Of a stretch of DNA of 36,037 nucleotides, positions 14,172-23,842 are shown one piece after another (position 1 is the stretch's first letter; the number at the start of each line of letters is the position of its first letter). This DNA is from an uncultured Bryobacteraceae bacterium (GTDB taxonomy: Bacteria > Acidobacteriota > Terriglobia > Bryobacterales > Bryobacteraceae), in contig CATPCJ010000230.1 in NCBI GenBank assembly GCA_955652915.1, forward strand, positions 1-36,037. The letters run 5' to 3'. Under the pieces are notes generated by a model, which saw only the letters and a program-made list of their open reading frames with translations, ran no database searches and had not been told where the DNA came from. Both the position numbers and the translations under genes were made by a program.

Positions 14172-16433
14172 CTATAAACCTACACGCCGCGACAAATCGG
14201 CAAATCGCGCGTCATCCCGGATGCGGTCGTACATGGGCTCAACTCTTAGCGGAAGCATCCAGGTAGAACGCTCTTCATAAGCTTTCTCGAGCCACTCGAA
14301 AGCCTTCTCGGAATCGCCGATTCCAAGATACGGACACGCCATTGCAAATCCGGAAACGTAGGCGCTGTGCGATCGCTGTTCGAGCTCTGCCAGGATTTTC
14401 GCGGCCGCCTCTTTTTCGCCCGCCACTCCGTACGAGTAGCCCAGCGTCGCAATCACAAAGGGTGTGCGGGCGGAGACGTCAGCGGCCTTCTGAAGATATT
14501 CGATCGATTCCGCGAACTTGGATTGATGCGCGTACGCGAGCCCCAAATACCAGAGCGCGCGAACGAAATTCGGATCCATCGCGACGGTCGTCAGGCATTG
14601 CCGGATCGCTTCATCGTAGCGGCGCGCGTGGTAATGCATCAATCCCAAGTTGGCGTGGATGATCAGCGAGAGCGGATCGAGTTCCTGCGCGCGCTCCATT
14701 TCCGCCAGTGCCTCGGAATGCCGCCCGTAGGCGTCTAATGAAAGCGCGTACCAATGATGCGCGGTGGCGTAGCTGGGATTCAATTCCAGCGCGCGCTGGT
14801 AATCCCGCTCCGCGCCCGCCCAGTCCCAATCCAGCGTTTGTTTCACGAATGCGAGCGAAGTGTACGCCTCGGCCAGTTCGTCATCGATTTCCAGGGCCTG
14901 CATCGCGGCTGCTTTGGCTTTGGGCAGAACTTCTTTGGGCGGCATGATGTCGTAGGCGCCCAGGAGCGCATACGCGTCGGCCAGCCCTGCATAGGCCAGA
15001 GCGTAGCTGGGGTCGAATTGCAGAGCTTCCTGAAAATATTGAACGGCCGTCCATGTTTCCGCCGGCATCCGCCGATTCCAGTGATAGCGCCCTTTCAAAT
15101 AGGAACGGTACGCTTCGACATTCGCGGTCTGACGGCGTGCGCCGGGCTGGCCTTTTCCAGTTAGCGTGATGCGCAGTTGGTCCGACACCTCACGCGCGAT
15201 TTCTTCCTCCAGCTCAAAAATATCTTGCATTTTGCGCCGGTAACGGTGACCCCAAAGCTGCGTGTTGTCGTTGGCGGCCACCAGTTCCACGCTGAGCATC
15301 AGACTGCCGGCGCGATCCATAACCCGCCCCGTGATTAGCGCCTGCACGCCCAGCTCGCGTCCCACAATTTCCGCGTCCTGCGCTTGCCCTTTATAACGCA
15401 TCACCGAACTGAACGATTTCACCTTCAAATTTGGGATGCCCGAAAGATTGCGGATGACGCTCTCGGCGATGCCATCGCTCAGATATTCCATCTCGGGATC
15501 CGTGCTCGCATTGACGAACGGCAAAACAGCGATGGCATCGATGCTCCAGCGCCGATCCGCGATAACGACCTTGCCGGTCGCGCCGGATCCGCGCTTCACG
15601 GATTGCAGATCGACGATAATATCTCGCGCGGATTGATAACGGAAACTCTTGTCCTTCTCCAGGCACTTGCGCACGATGCGCTCCAGGTCGGCGGGGACCT
15701 CGTGGTTGAGCCTGGCGATCGGCTGCGGGTCCTCATGCACAATACGGTCGATTGTTTCAGTCGCGGAGATACCCTTGAACGGGGCGCGGCCGGTGCACAT
15801 TTCGTAGAGCACGATCCCGAAGGAAAAGATGTCGGACCGCTGGTCGATCTCGCGGCCAAGGGCCTGTTCAGGGCTCATGTATTGCACCGTGCCCATCACG
15901 ATGGATGGGTCCGTGTACACTTCCGTGGGACCGTTGTCGAAACTCGCGTGCCGTACGGCGGGGTTCATTTTGGCCAGCCCGAAATCCAGCACCTTTACCT
16001 GCCCGCCCATGCTCAACATGATGTTGGCCGGCTTGATGTCGCGATGAATAATTCCGCGCGCGTGAGCATGGTCCAACGCATCGGCGAGCTGGGCGGCCGC
16101 GTCGAGCAAGGTGGGAAGCTCGAGTGGAATACCGGCGATCTTCTGGCTCAACAAAGTTCCTTCGATAAGTTCCATCACAATGAATGGCGCGCCTTCCGCA
16201 TCCTCGCCGATTTCGTACAGCGTCATGATGTTGGGATGACTCAACGCCGAAGCCGCTCTAGCCTCCTGGGTGAATCGCAAGACCAAATCCGGATCGGCCA
16301 GGGCGCGTTGCGGAAGAACCTTGAGAGCTACGACGCGCTGTAAAACCAGATCGCGCGCCTTGTAGACCAAGCCCATGCCGCCCTGTCCAAGCTGCTCGAT
16401 AATTTCGTAATGGGAGATGGTCTGAACGGCCAT
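14172..16433 (-). CDS. Serine/threonine protein kinase with TolB-like and TPR domains
   Basis: This 753-residue soluble protein has an N-terminal Hanks-type kinase domain (~8-270): GQGGMG glycine loop, K38, HRD at 130-132, DFG at 150-152, and MSPEQ at 186-190. No transmembrane segment follows. Residues ~300-420 (IAVLPFVNASTDPEMEYLSD...) match the TolB-like/FlgO-like domain often linked to adenylate cyclases and kinases. The C-terminal third is a run of TPR repeats ending in a short conserved tail (EERSTWMLPLRVEP). All catalytic residues are present, so it should be active. Targets and input signal are unknown. This three-part design is multicopy in Acidobacteria. Confidence 0.9.
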   Translation of the reverse strand: MAVQTISHYEIIEQLGQGGMGLVYKARDLVLQRVVALKVLPQRALADPDLVLRFTQEARAASALSHPNIMTLYEIGEDAEGAPFIVMELIEGTLLSQKIAGIPLELPTLLDAAAQLADALDHAHARGIIHRDIKPANIMLSMGGQVKVLDFGLAKMNPAVRHASFDNGPTEVYTDPSIVMGTVQYMSPEQALGREIDQRSDIFSFGIVLYEMCTGRAPFKGISATETIDRIVHEDPQPIARLNHEVPADLERIVRKCLEKDKSFRYQSARDIIVDLQSVKRGSGATGKVVIADRRWSIDAIAVLPFVNASTDPEMEYLSDGIAESVIRNLSGIPNLKVKSFSSVMRYKGQAQDAEIVGRELGVQALITGRVMDRAGSLMLSVELVAANDNTQLWGHRYRRKMQDIFELEEEIAREVSDQLRITLTGKGQPGARRQTANVEAYRSYLKGRYHWNRRMPAETWTAVQYFQEALQFDPSYALAYAGLADAYALLGAYDIMPPKEVLPKAKAAAMQALEIDDELAEAYTSLAFVKQTLDWDWAGAERDYQRALELNPSYATAHHWYALSLDAYGRHSEALAEMERAQELDPLSLIIHANLGLMHYHARRYDEAIRQCLTTVAMDPNFVRALWYLGLAYAHQSKFAESIEYLQKAADVSARTPFVIATLGYSYGVAGEKEAAAKILAELEQRSHSAYVSGFAMACPYLGIGDSEKAFEWLEKAYEERSTWMLPLRVEPMYDRIRDDARFADLSRRVGL

Positions 16434-16476
16434 GGTCTCTTTTGTATGGTGGCAAAATTCTGGGAGCGGCGTGCGC

Positions 16477-17853
16477 CTATGCGGGATTCCGTGAGCACAT
16501 AGCGGGCAGCAGCGTGGGATTTCCCCGTGAAACGTGATCTACTATCCGATCGCACCGATCCAACGGAATTACGGCGCTCGCCAGCGACGTGAATTTCGCG
16601 GTCAGCTCCGCCCAACTCAACGGGTTCTCGGGATCGCCTTTGGGATGCCGGATAAACTTCTCATACTGCCGTCCGTCATCCAGGAAAATAGTCGCTCGCG
16701 CGTTCCATTCCTTTGGAAAGTTTTTGTCGAGCCGCATGTCTTTCATCAACGTGACTTTTCCCATCAGATCGCGGACCCGCTTCGATTCTATGTTTTCCAT
16801 GGTGAATTCCTCTATCCCCGCTCGGCGGCGGATCAGTGCTACTGCTGCTCCGAACGGCATGGAAAACTGCGCGTCGACAACAGACTGTGGCTTGTACTTC
16901 TGTCCCCGCGGCTCCACCACCAGCCCCCAGCCGGCCTCCAGAACCGGCACCTCCATGTTCACCACCTGCTCGGGTTTGATGTCGTGCTTCTTCGCCAGAT
17001 CGAGGATCGCGTCGATGGGGCCTTGCATGTAGCGGCAGCAAGCGTGCGGCTTGACGCTGGTGTGCATGATCTCGTACGACTCGCCGAGGCCATCTGTAAC
17101 TTGCTCCGGGATCGGCCTCTTGGAATACCCAGCCAGGAACCCATCACGCCCTTCGAGAATCGTGCCGGGCCCCCGGAATCCGTCCGCCGCCAGCATCGCC
17201 GCCTGAATGCCGTTCTGCGCGGCAAGCCCGGGATGCAGCCGCTTGGTCCAGGCGCCGTCCTTTAGAAATTCAAGCGATCCGGCCGCCATGCTGCCCGCAA
17301 TCCCGACGGCTGAGAGCATCTGCTCCACGCTCAGGCCAAAAAGTCTTGACGCGGTAACCGCGGCGCCGAAAACGCCACAAGTCGCGGTTGGATGGAATCC
17401 CAACAGGTAGTGCTCTTTCGGTTGGACAGCCATCGCGATGCGCGCCGCAGCCTCATACCCGGCGATCACGGCGGCAAGAAAGTGGTCCGCGTCGATCTCC
17501 GGAAGGGTTTCAGCAAGAGCGAGCGCAGTGGAGAACATTACCACGCCCAGATGAATGGAGCCGGCGTTGTGCGTGTCATCCAGTTCGATGGCATGCGCGG
17601 CCGTGCCATTCGCGAGAGCCGCATAGCCGGCCGATGTGCAAATACCAGTACCGATGATGGTCGCCGATCCGCTGGCGCCGATGCGTTGGATCGTCTTGTA
17701 AACCGGCGCGGACGATTCGGCGAGCGATCCACGCGTGGCAACCCCGAGATAGTCGAGCAGAAAATAGCGCCCGCGGTCGAAGACCTGCGGCGGCAACTTC
17801 GTTGGGTCCAGCGCCGCTAAGAAGTCCACCAACTCTTTGGTGTACGCCCTCAT
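16477..17853 (-). CDS. MmgE/PrpD family protein (2-methylcitrate dehydratase / aconitate decarboxylase superfamily)
   Basis: This 458-residue protein is of normal family length. The N-terminal helical half contains AANGTAAHAIELDDTHNAG, the best-conserved family segment (usually ..HxLDxDD..), and the middle has GFHPTATCGVFGAA. The C-terminal half has HACCRYMQGPIDAILDL, matching the family's conserved HPCCRxxH-like motif. Family members dehydrate 2-methylcitrate or decarboxylate cis-aconitate to itaconate, but many have unknown substrates. It is the last gene of the acyl-CoA operon, overlapping a MaoC gene by four bases, so a dicarboxylate or tricarboxylate substrate fits best. The exact reaction cannot be assigned. 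Confidence 0.88.
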   Translation of the reverse strand: MRAYTKELVDFLAALDPTKLPPQVFDRGRYFLLDYLGVATRGSLAESSAPVYKTIQRIGASGSATIIGTGICTSAGYAALANGTAAHAIELDDTHNAGSIHLGVVMFSTALALAETLPEIDADHFLAAVIAGYEAAARIAMAVQPKEHYLLGFHPTATCGVFGAAVTASRLFGLSVEQMLSAVGIAGSMAAGSLEFLKDGAWTKRLHPGLAAQNGIQAAMLAADGFRGPGTILEGRDGFLAGYSKRPIPEQVTDGLGESYEIMHTSVKPHACCRYMQGPIDAILDLAKKHDIKPEQVVNMEVPVLEAGWGLVVEPRGQKYKPQSVVDAQFSMPFGAAVALIRRRAGIEEFTMENIESKRVRDLMGKVTLMKDMRLDKNFPKEWNARATIFLDDGRQYEKFIRHPKGDPENPLSWAELTAKFTSLASAVIPLDRCDRIVDHVSRGNPTLLPAMCSRNPA

Positions 17854-18305
17854 TCCGAGCTCTTCTTCGGCGCCAGGAAGCTCCGCCGCAACACCAGCAC
17901 TCGTTCGCGATTCTGGTTGTACGCGCGTGTTTCGATGGCCACCACGCCGCGGTCCGGCTTGCTGGCGGATTCGCGCTTTTCCAGCACCTCCGATTCGGCG
18001 TAAAGCGAATCGCCCGGAAAAAGCGGCCGCTCGAACACTACGCTTTCATAGCCGAGATTCGCGATTGTCTTTCCGCTGGTATCGGCCACGCTCATCCCCA
18101 CCGCCAGGCTGAAGACCAATGTGTCGATCGCCGGTCTGCGGCCCAGCGGCTGCTGCCGGGCATAATATTCATCGATGTACAGCGGATGCTGATTCATCGT
18201 GAGCAACGCGAACCAGGTGTTGTCATGCTCCGTGATAGTTCGCCCCGGCCAATGCGGATACACGGCGCCGGTTTCGAACTCTTCGTAATACCGCCCGAAG
18301 CTCAC
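17850..18305 (-). CDS. MaoC-like hotdog dehydratase, copy 1
   Basis: This 151-residue single hotdog domain starts with MSFGRYYEEFETGAVYPHWP. Residues 38-48 read NQHPLYIDEYY, aligning with the hydratase-2 signature D-x-N-P-L-H-x-D-x-x-Y. The catalytic Asp is Asn38 here, and the catalytic His is Tyr43. The closest known relatives by pattern are mesaconyl-CoA or itaconyl-CoA hydratases. It lies two bases after the dehydrogenase stop and overlaps the MmgE/PrpD start. With both catalytic positions substituted, it may be a structural partner of the second MaoC in this operon or use a different mechanism. Confidence 0.88.
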   Translation of the reverse strand: MSFGRYYEEFETGAVYPHWPGRTITEHDNTWFALLTMNQHPLYIDEYYARQQPLGRRPAIDTLVFSLAVGMSVADTSGKTIANLGYESVVFERPLFPGDSLYAESEVLEKRESASKPDRGVVAIETRAYNQNRERVLVLRRSFLAPKKSSE

Positions 18306-18307
18306 GC

Positions 18308-19455
<1,148 letters not shown>

Positions 19456-19468
<13 letters not shown>

Positions 19469-19923
19469 GGAGCTTCTCCCTCGGGCCGTTTTGGTATGAC
19501 AAGTTTTCTCTGCATCGAAAGAATTGCCTCGCCACGCTGGTTGAGCGCGGTCGTGGCGACGATCACGATTCCGCGGCCGTCAGGTAATTCTTGTTTCGAC
19601 ACAATGCTCGACTCGGCATAAACCGTGTCGCCGTGGAACACCGGCGCCAAGTGCCGGATCTCTGAATAATTCAGTGTTTCAAGCACGCGCCCGCCAACGT
19701 CCGCCTGGCTCAAACCGATCGCTAGACTAATAACCAGCGGACCCACCACCAGCCGGCGCGCGTGCTGCGTTTCGCCGGCGTAATGTTCGTCAATGTGTAC
19801 CGGATGTTGGTTCATGCTCATTAAGCTGAAGAGCGTATCGTCGAACTCGGTTATGGTTCTTCCCGGCCAGTGACGGAACTGCCGGCCAACTTCCAACTCG
19901 TCGAAGTAACGCCCATAGCCCAT
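19456..19923 (-). CDS. MaoC-like hotdog dehydratase, copy 2
   Basis: This 155-residue hotdog protein is clearly paralogous to the MaoC protein two genes downstream: both open GRY(Y/F), share HWPGRTITE, and carry NQHP at residues 38-41. Here residues 38-48 are NQHPVHIDEHY, so the position equivalent to the catalytic His is His43, whereas copy 1 has Tyr. The ATG at 19923 lies one base beyond the CoA-transferase stop. A longer frame to 20013 only repeats antisense of that gene. It is probably the catalytically competent hydratase acting on a CoA ester made by the transferase. Confidence 0.88.
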
Positions 19924-19924
19924 G

Positions 19925-21172
19925 CTAAGAACCAAATGCGCAAGCCCCGCAACGGGCGAGCTCTTCGATTTCCGCCTCTGCAAATCCTGCTTCCAACAAG
20001 ATTGCCCTTCCATGCTCGCCTAGCGCCGGCGGCGGACCTGCAACGGCTGGCGGAGTGACGGAGAGTGAAATTGGGAGCCTGGGAACATCGGCCGGCGATT
20101 CGCCCGCCAGCGCCACCGCCACCAATTGATCCAGCGCGGCCATCTGCGGATCGTTCATCACTTGCTCCGCATTTTGCACGGCGTCGCACGGGACGTCATG
20201 CGCATTGAAAATCTTCAGCCACTCCGCGGTAGACTTTGCCCGCAGGATGTTTTCGATCCGGCCTTCCAGATCGGAACGGTTGCGCACGCGTTCGATATTC
20301 GTGAGAAACATCGGATCTTCGGTCCATTCCATGTGGCCCAGCGCGGAACACAGACGCCGAAAAAGACGATCGTTCGAAATACCGATCATCACCGCGCCGT
20401 CGGTGGTGGAAAATGCTCCATAGGGCGCCACGGAAGCGTGCCGCGATCCCTGCGGTCCGGGATTCACTCCTGAAAACTGGCGATACAGCAGGTGATAGCA
20501 CATCAACATTACGCCGGTTTGGAATAACGACGCTTCTACACGCTGGCCGCGTCCGGAAGCCTGCCGCTCGAACAATGCAGCCAGGATGCCGAGCGCCATC
20601 CAGACTCCGGCCCCCATGTCGAGAATGGAAACACCGGCCCGAATCGGCGTGTCGGCGTTCGGGCCGGTGACGCTTACGATACCGGTGCGGGCTTGCAGAA
20701 TTGCATCGTAGCCGGGCTTGCCGCAATCCGGCCCGCTGGATCCATAGGCCGATAGCGATGCGTAAATCACGTCGGGCTTGCGGGCGCGGATAGCCGCCTC
20801 GTCCAGTCCCAGCGCCGCCGCTTTCCCAACGCGAAAATTCTCGATGAAGACATCGCAACCTTGCGCGAGCCGCAGCACCGTTTCCCGGCCGGCCGGTTTC
20901 GTGACGTCGATAGTGATAGACCGCTTGCCGCGATTGATAGGCGTGAAGTAGGCGCCCCATTGCCCGCGATGAGGTCCCATATCCCGAGCGTCGTCGCCGC
21001 CGTCGATGCGTTCCACTTTGATGATCTCGGCGCCCAGGTCGGCCAGGATCATCGTGGCCGTGGGACCGGCGACGACCGTGCTCAAGTCCAGAACGCGTAC
21101 GCCTGTGAGTGGAGGAGGCAAGACGATGAAGATAGCATATCGCGATCCGGACACGGCCCTCCGTCGTACCAT
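19925..21172 (-). CDS. CoA transferase, family III (CaiB/BaiF)
   Basis: This protein of up to 415 residues has the family III fold. LTGVRVLDLSTVVAGP begins the first domain, NRGKRSITIDV and ENFRVG follow, and Asp185 in ILDMGAGVW is the nucleophile that forms the aspartyl-CoA intermediate. Such enzymes move CoA between carboxylic acids, for example succinyl-CoA to itaconate or mesaconate. The annotated ATG at 21172 lies within a tandem repeat and adds 17 atypical residues; a TTG at 21121 would give a start closer to the family norm. It is the first gene of the operon with MaoC, dehydrogenase, MaoC and MmgE/PrpD. Confidence 0.9.
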   Translation of the reverse strand: MVRRRAVSGSRYAIFIVLPPPLTGVRVLDLSTVVAGPTATMILADLGAEIIKVERIDGGDDARDMGPHRGQWGAYFTPINRGKRSITIDVTKPAGRETVLRLAQGCDVFIENFRVGKAAALGLDEAAIRARKPDVIYASLSAYGSSGPDCGKPGYDAILQARTGIVSVTGPNADTPIRAGVSILDMGAGVWMALGILAALFERQASGRGQRVEASLFQTGVMLMCYHLLYRQFSGVNPGPQGSRHASVAPYGAFSTTDGAVMIGISNDRLFRRLCSALGHMEWTEDPMFLTNIERVRNRSDLEGRIENILRAKSTAEWLKIFNAHDVPCDAVQNAEQVMNDPQMAALDQLVAVALAGESPADVPRLPISLSVTPPAVAGPPPALGEHGRAILLEAGFAEAEIEELARCGACAFGS

Positions 21173-21207
21173 TGCCTCCGTCGTACCATTGCCTCCGTCG
21201 TACCATT
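21161..21207. repeat. 17-bp tandem repeat, about 2.8 copies
   Basis: The unit ccgtcgtaccattgcct is repeated head to tail at 21161-21177 and 21178-21194, and a partial third copy (ccgtcgtaccatt) follows from 21195. On the minus strand each unit contains ggaggcaatg, a Shine-Dalgarno-like run two bases before an ATG. The CoA transferase start sits in the first copy. The 17-base period is not a multiple of three, so changes in copy number would move the upstream ATGs in and out of frame. Confidence 0.85.
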
Positions 21208-21264
21208 AATGGATAGCGCCGAGCGTGATCGAGGCGCGCCCTATAACGAAGGAGAAAGTGAACC

Positions 21265-21828
21265 TTGAAAAGAACACTGACGATCGTTTCGTTGTTGACG
21301 CTGATGATTGGCGTAGTATGGGTTTCCCGGCCGGCAAAGGCCGATGATTCTCTATCCACTTTGCCTCTTGACGACATCGCCACCGGGTATAAGATCGCCC
21401 CGGTGACACTCAACATGACTGGGAGAGACCCGTTTCTGGTGGGATGGGGCAGCTATCTGGTGAATTCGGTTGGCGGATGCAACGACTGCCATACCAATCC
21501 ATCCTATGTAAACGGCGGAAATCCGTTCATGGGTCAGCCGAAGAAGATTAACGCCGCCGGCTATCTCGGAGGAGGACAGAAATTCGGCCCCTTTACTTCC
21601 CGTAATCTCACCCTGGATAGCAATGGAATGCCTGCGGGTATGACCTACGATATGTTCCTGGAAGCTTTCACCAAGGGTACTGACTTCGGCAAGAAGCATC
21701 CGCAGATGGGGCCGCTGCTCCAGGTAATGCCGTGGCCTGCTTATTCCAGCATGACGCCGCGCCAGATTCGCGCCATCTACGAATATCTGTCTGCCATACC
21801 GTCTGTTACGGTGCCCGGTCTTCCGTAG
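21265..21828 (+). CDS. Secreted c-type cytochrome
   Basis: This 187-residue protein starts at TTG 21265, preceded by aaggaga. Residues ~1-26 form a signal peptide (MKRTLTIVSLLTLMIGVVWV then a polar cleavage zone near AKA-DD). One heme-binding CNDCH motif lies in the mature N-terminal part, within GGCNDCHTNP, and the Met-containing C-terminal region (GPLLQVMPWPAYSSMTPRQI) could supply the sixth ligand. It resembles the cytochrome subunits that pass electrons from periplasmic dehydrogenases. The partner enzyme is not in the window. Its stop overlaps the following GTG start by one base. Confidence 0.88.
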   Translation: MKRTLTIVSLLTLMIGVVWVSRPAKADDSLSTLPLDDIATGYKIAPVTLNMTGRDPFLVGWGSYLVNSVGGCNDCHTNPSYVNGGNPFMGQPKKINAAGYLGGGQKFGPFTSRNLTLDSNGMPAGMTYDMFLEAFTKGTDFGKKHPQMGPLLQVMPWPAYSSMTPRQIRAIYEYLSAIPSVTVPGLP

Positions 21829-22964
21829 TGTTCTCCGCCCGGCTGGATTGGAATGCCGGCGCCAATCCCATAGCCAAGTTGCTGCTGGCAAAACGAACCA
21901 GCGGCGCTGAGATCCTGGATCTGACGGAATCCAATCCCACGGCGGCGGGGTTTGAATATCCCGCCGAAATTCTTTCCGCGCTTGCGGACCCGCGTTCCTT
22001 GCGCTACGAACCTGTTCCGGCGGGCATGCACGTTGCGCGCGAGGCGATTGCTGGTTACTACGCCGGCCAGGTGGATGCCGGGCGAATCATCGTGACCGCC
22101 AGCACCAGCGAAGCTTATGGATTCATCTTCAAGCTTCTGGCCGACCCCGGCGATGAAGTGCTGGTTCCCCGCCCGTCATATCCGTTATTCGAGTTCCTGT
22201 CAGCGTTGGAATCGGTTCGTGTCGTCAACTATCCGCTGCTGTATCACGACCGCTGGACGATCGATCTCGATGCGCTCGCCAGTCGAATTACAGCACGCAC
22301 TCGCGCTATCGTCCTGGTAAATCCAAACAATCCGACCGGCTCGTTCTTAAAGAAGGCAGAGCTGGCTCGGTTGCTTGACCTATGCCGCGGCCGTGACATC
22401 GCTCTAGTGTCCGACGAAGTGTTTTCCGATTACGGCATCGCCGAAGACAGCGAACGGATCTCGTCGCTTGTCGGAGTTGACGAGATGCTGACATTTTCGC
22501 TGAGTGGCTTGTCTAAAGTTGCCGGCTTGCCTCAGCTAAAACTGGGTTGGATTGTAACCAGTGGGCCTGCACTCCAGGGCCTGGAACTGATCGCCGACAC
22601 CTATCTGTCGGTGGGTAGTCCAGTGCAATGGGCCGCTCCCGCCCTGCTAGCCTCGCGCGGACATATTCAATCACAAATCAAGGAGCGCGTCAGCGCAAAC
22701 CTGACGTTCTTGCGCAATCAAATTGGCTTGGCGTCACCTTGGCGCGTGCTGACGGTTGAAGGCGGCTGGTACGCCACGCTGCAAGCCCCGCGGATTCGCA
22801 CCGAAGAAGATTGGGTGCTATCGCTCCTGGAGGACGATCAAGTACTGGTTCAACCCGGCTTCTTCTTCGATTTCGAAACGGAAGCCTTCCTGGTGGTGAG
22901 TCTCCTGACCCCGCCAGCGACCTTCCGTGAAGGAATAGCTCGCATCCTATCCCACGCCATTTGA
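21828..22964 (+). CDS. PLP-dependent aminotransferase, class I/II
   Basis: This 378-residue fold-type I aminotransferase shows NPNNPTGSF (substrate/PLP loop), SDEVFSDYG (Asp that binds the pyridine nitrogen), and SLSGLSKVAGLPQLKLGW, in which the Lys of LSK forms the internal aldimine and the later Arg position is Lys. The GTG at 21828 is chosen because it overlaps the cytochrome stop (TAGTG) and the protein then starts at the normal place (FSARLDWN). An ATG at 21732 would run antisense-like through the cytochrome gene. The amino acid specificity cannot be read. Coupling with a periplasmic cytochrome is unusual. Confidence 0.9.
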   Translation: MFSARLDWNAGANPIAKLLLAKRTSGAEILDLTESNPTAAGFEYPAEILSALADPRSLRYEPVPAGMHVAREAIAGYYAGQVDAGRIIVTASTSEAYGFIFKLLADPGDEVLVPRPSYPLFEFLSALESVRVVNYPLLYHDRWTIDLDALASRITARTRAIVLVNPNNPTGSFLKKAELARLLDLCRGRDIALVSDEVFSDYGIAEDSERISSLVGVDEMLTFSLSGLSKVAGLPQLKLGWIVTSGPALQGLELIADTYLSVGSPVQWAAPALLASRGHIQSQIKERVSANLTFLRNQIGLASPWRVLTVEGGWYATLQAPRIRTEEDWVLSLLEDDQVLVQPGFFFDFETEAFLVVSLLTPPATFREGIARILSHAI

Positions 22965-22976
22965 GAAAAACCGTGG

Positions 22977-23018
22977 CGCGGACACTCGTGTCTGCGGCCT
23001 CGAGACTCGTCTCGAGGC
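22977..23018. repeat. Two adjacent hairpins with identical TC loops
   Basis: Hairpin 1 at 22977-22996 (cgcggacac-tc-gtgtctgcg) has a 9-bp stem with one G-T type mismatch. Hairpin 2 at 22997-23018 (gcctcgagac-tc-gtctcgaggc) has a perfect 10-bp stem. They are directly adjacent and both have a tc loop flanked by ac/gt. They lie 13 bases after the aminotransferase stop, so they could work as a terminator without a T-run. The shared loop suggests two related small repeat units. Confidence 0.85.
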
Positions 23019-23055
23019 TCTTTGCCGATGTTCCACCCTTCGGCTCGATTCCTCA

Positions 23056-23442
23056 TCACCTAGCGACTGCCAGCGGGCCAAGGGGGGAGTCTTTTAGAGC
23101 GGGGTCAACCCACTCTTCAGCCTCGCTAGCGCTCCCGACAAGAACCAGCTCTTCTATCGCGGTGGCGACAGGAATCGATTCGCGAAGTAGAATCACTCCG
23201 GGGCTGCGCGCCTTGCTCACGTAGCGAGCGAAATGGGCCGGCATCGTGCGTCGGTCCTGACTCACCAGAATTCGTCCGGAGCCCGCTAGAGATCCGTAAG
23301 ACGTCCGGATCATTCAGTCCGGCTAGTTCGGATCGGAAGCGGTTCGGATGTCGATCTCTGGCGCGATACGCCGTAAACCCCGGCCGTAAAACCGGAGGAT
23401 ACGCCCGTCAAGGTCGGCATCAGCCTGGAATCTGACTCGCAT
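23056..23442 (-). pseudogene. DUF5615 PIN-like toxin, broken by two compensating frameshifts
   Basis: The start frame reads MRVRFQADADLDGRI then APEIDIRTASDPN, typical of the N-terminal half of DUF5615 PIN-like proteins, but reaches stops at 23325-23323 and 23316-23314. The neighbouring frame at about 23329-23290 supplies the missing piece (ELAGLNDPDVLRIS). The original frame then resumes with GRILVSQDRRTMP and PGVILLRESIPVATAIEELVL, the conserved C-terminal half. Two indels ~40 bases apart thus cancel in length but leave two stops. It overlaps the DUF433 gene by 23 bases, the normal layout of this toxin-antitoxin pair. Sequencing error is possible, but two errors so close together are less likely than decay. 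Confidence 0.75.
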
Positions 23443-23734
23443 GGCGAGCACGCTGCAGCTTCGCGATCAATTCCGCATTCGTTTGCCTTGATTGTTTGTG
23501 TTGCGACTCTGCGGACCGCTGCCCTTCCACCAGATAGGCGTCGACTTCTTTCTGGTTTGCTAAATAAAACGCGAGCGCCCCATGGACCTGCTCCAGGCTT
23601 AAGGCGGAATAGCACTCCACCATACTCTCCGCCGAGATTCCTTCGCGGAAGAGATAGACCAGTGAATCGAGGGACACGCGGGTATCGCCGATCCGGTATG
23701 CGCCTTCGAGCTTTCTTACGTATTCCTTCTGCAT
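23420..23734 (-). CDS. DUF433 family protein, putative antitoxin
   Basis: This 104-residue protein has the compact DUF433 domain at residues ~10-70. GAYRIGDTRVSLDSLVYLF is the signature beta/helix start (usually G.P.I.GTRI.V), followed by a helix-turn-helix-like segment (EGISAESMVECYSALSLEQV) and ALAFYLANQKEVDAYL. The C-terminal ~30 residues are charged and helical, and would contact a toxin. The ATG at 23734 is preferred to 23779 because the family start aligns there and GGGAG precedes it. The gene overlaps the broken DUF5615 gene, its usual toxin partner. Why the antitoxin frame survives is discussed under findings. Confidence 0.8.
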   Translation of the reverse strand: MQKEYVRKLEGAYRIGDTRVSLDSLVYLFREGISAESMVECYSALSLEQVHGALAFYLANQKEVDAYLVEGQRSAESQHKQSRQTNAELIAKLQRARHASQIPG

Positions 23735-23842
23735 AGGGCTCCCGACAGACCCATCGTCACACGCCCGGGTAGCCGGCACAAGGCCAGTAAAGGTACATCA
23801 TTGGCGTCGCCAGCACTCTTTAGGAGGCCGAAAAACTTGAAG

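Noticed and set aside
15384-16343. Plus-strand 319-residue frame
   Set aside because: Antisense shadow of the kinase domain gene, whose catalytic motifs are unambiguous.
19924-20013. N-terminal extension of the second MaoC protein
   Set aside because: The extra 30 residues mirror the CoA transferase end; its paralogue starts at the equivalent of ATG 19923.
20196-21416. Long minus-strand frame of ~400 residues over the CoA transferase
   Set aside because: Arg/His-rich shadow of the CoA transferase in another frame, with no recognisable domain.
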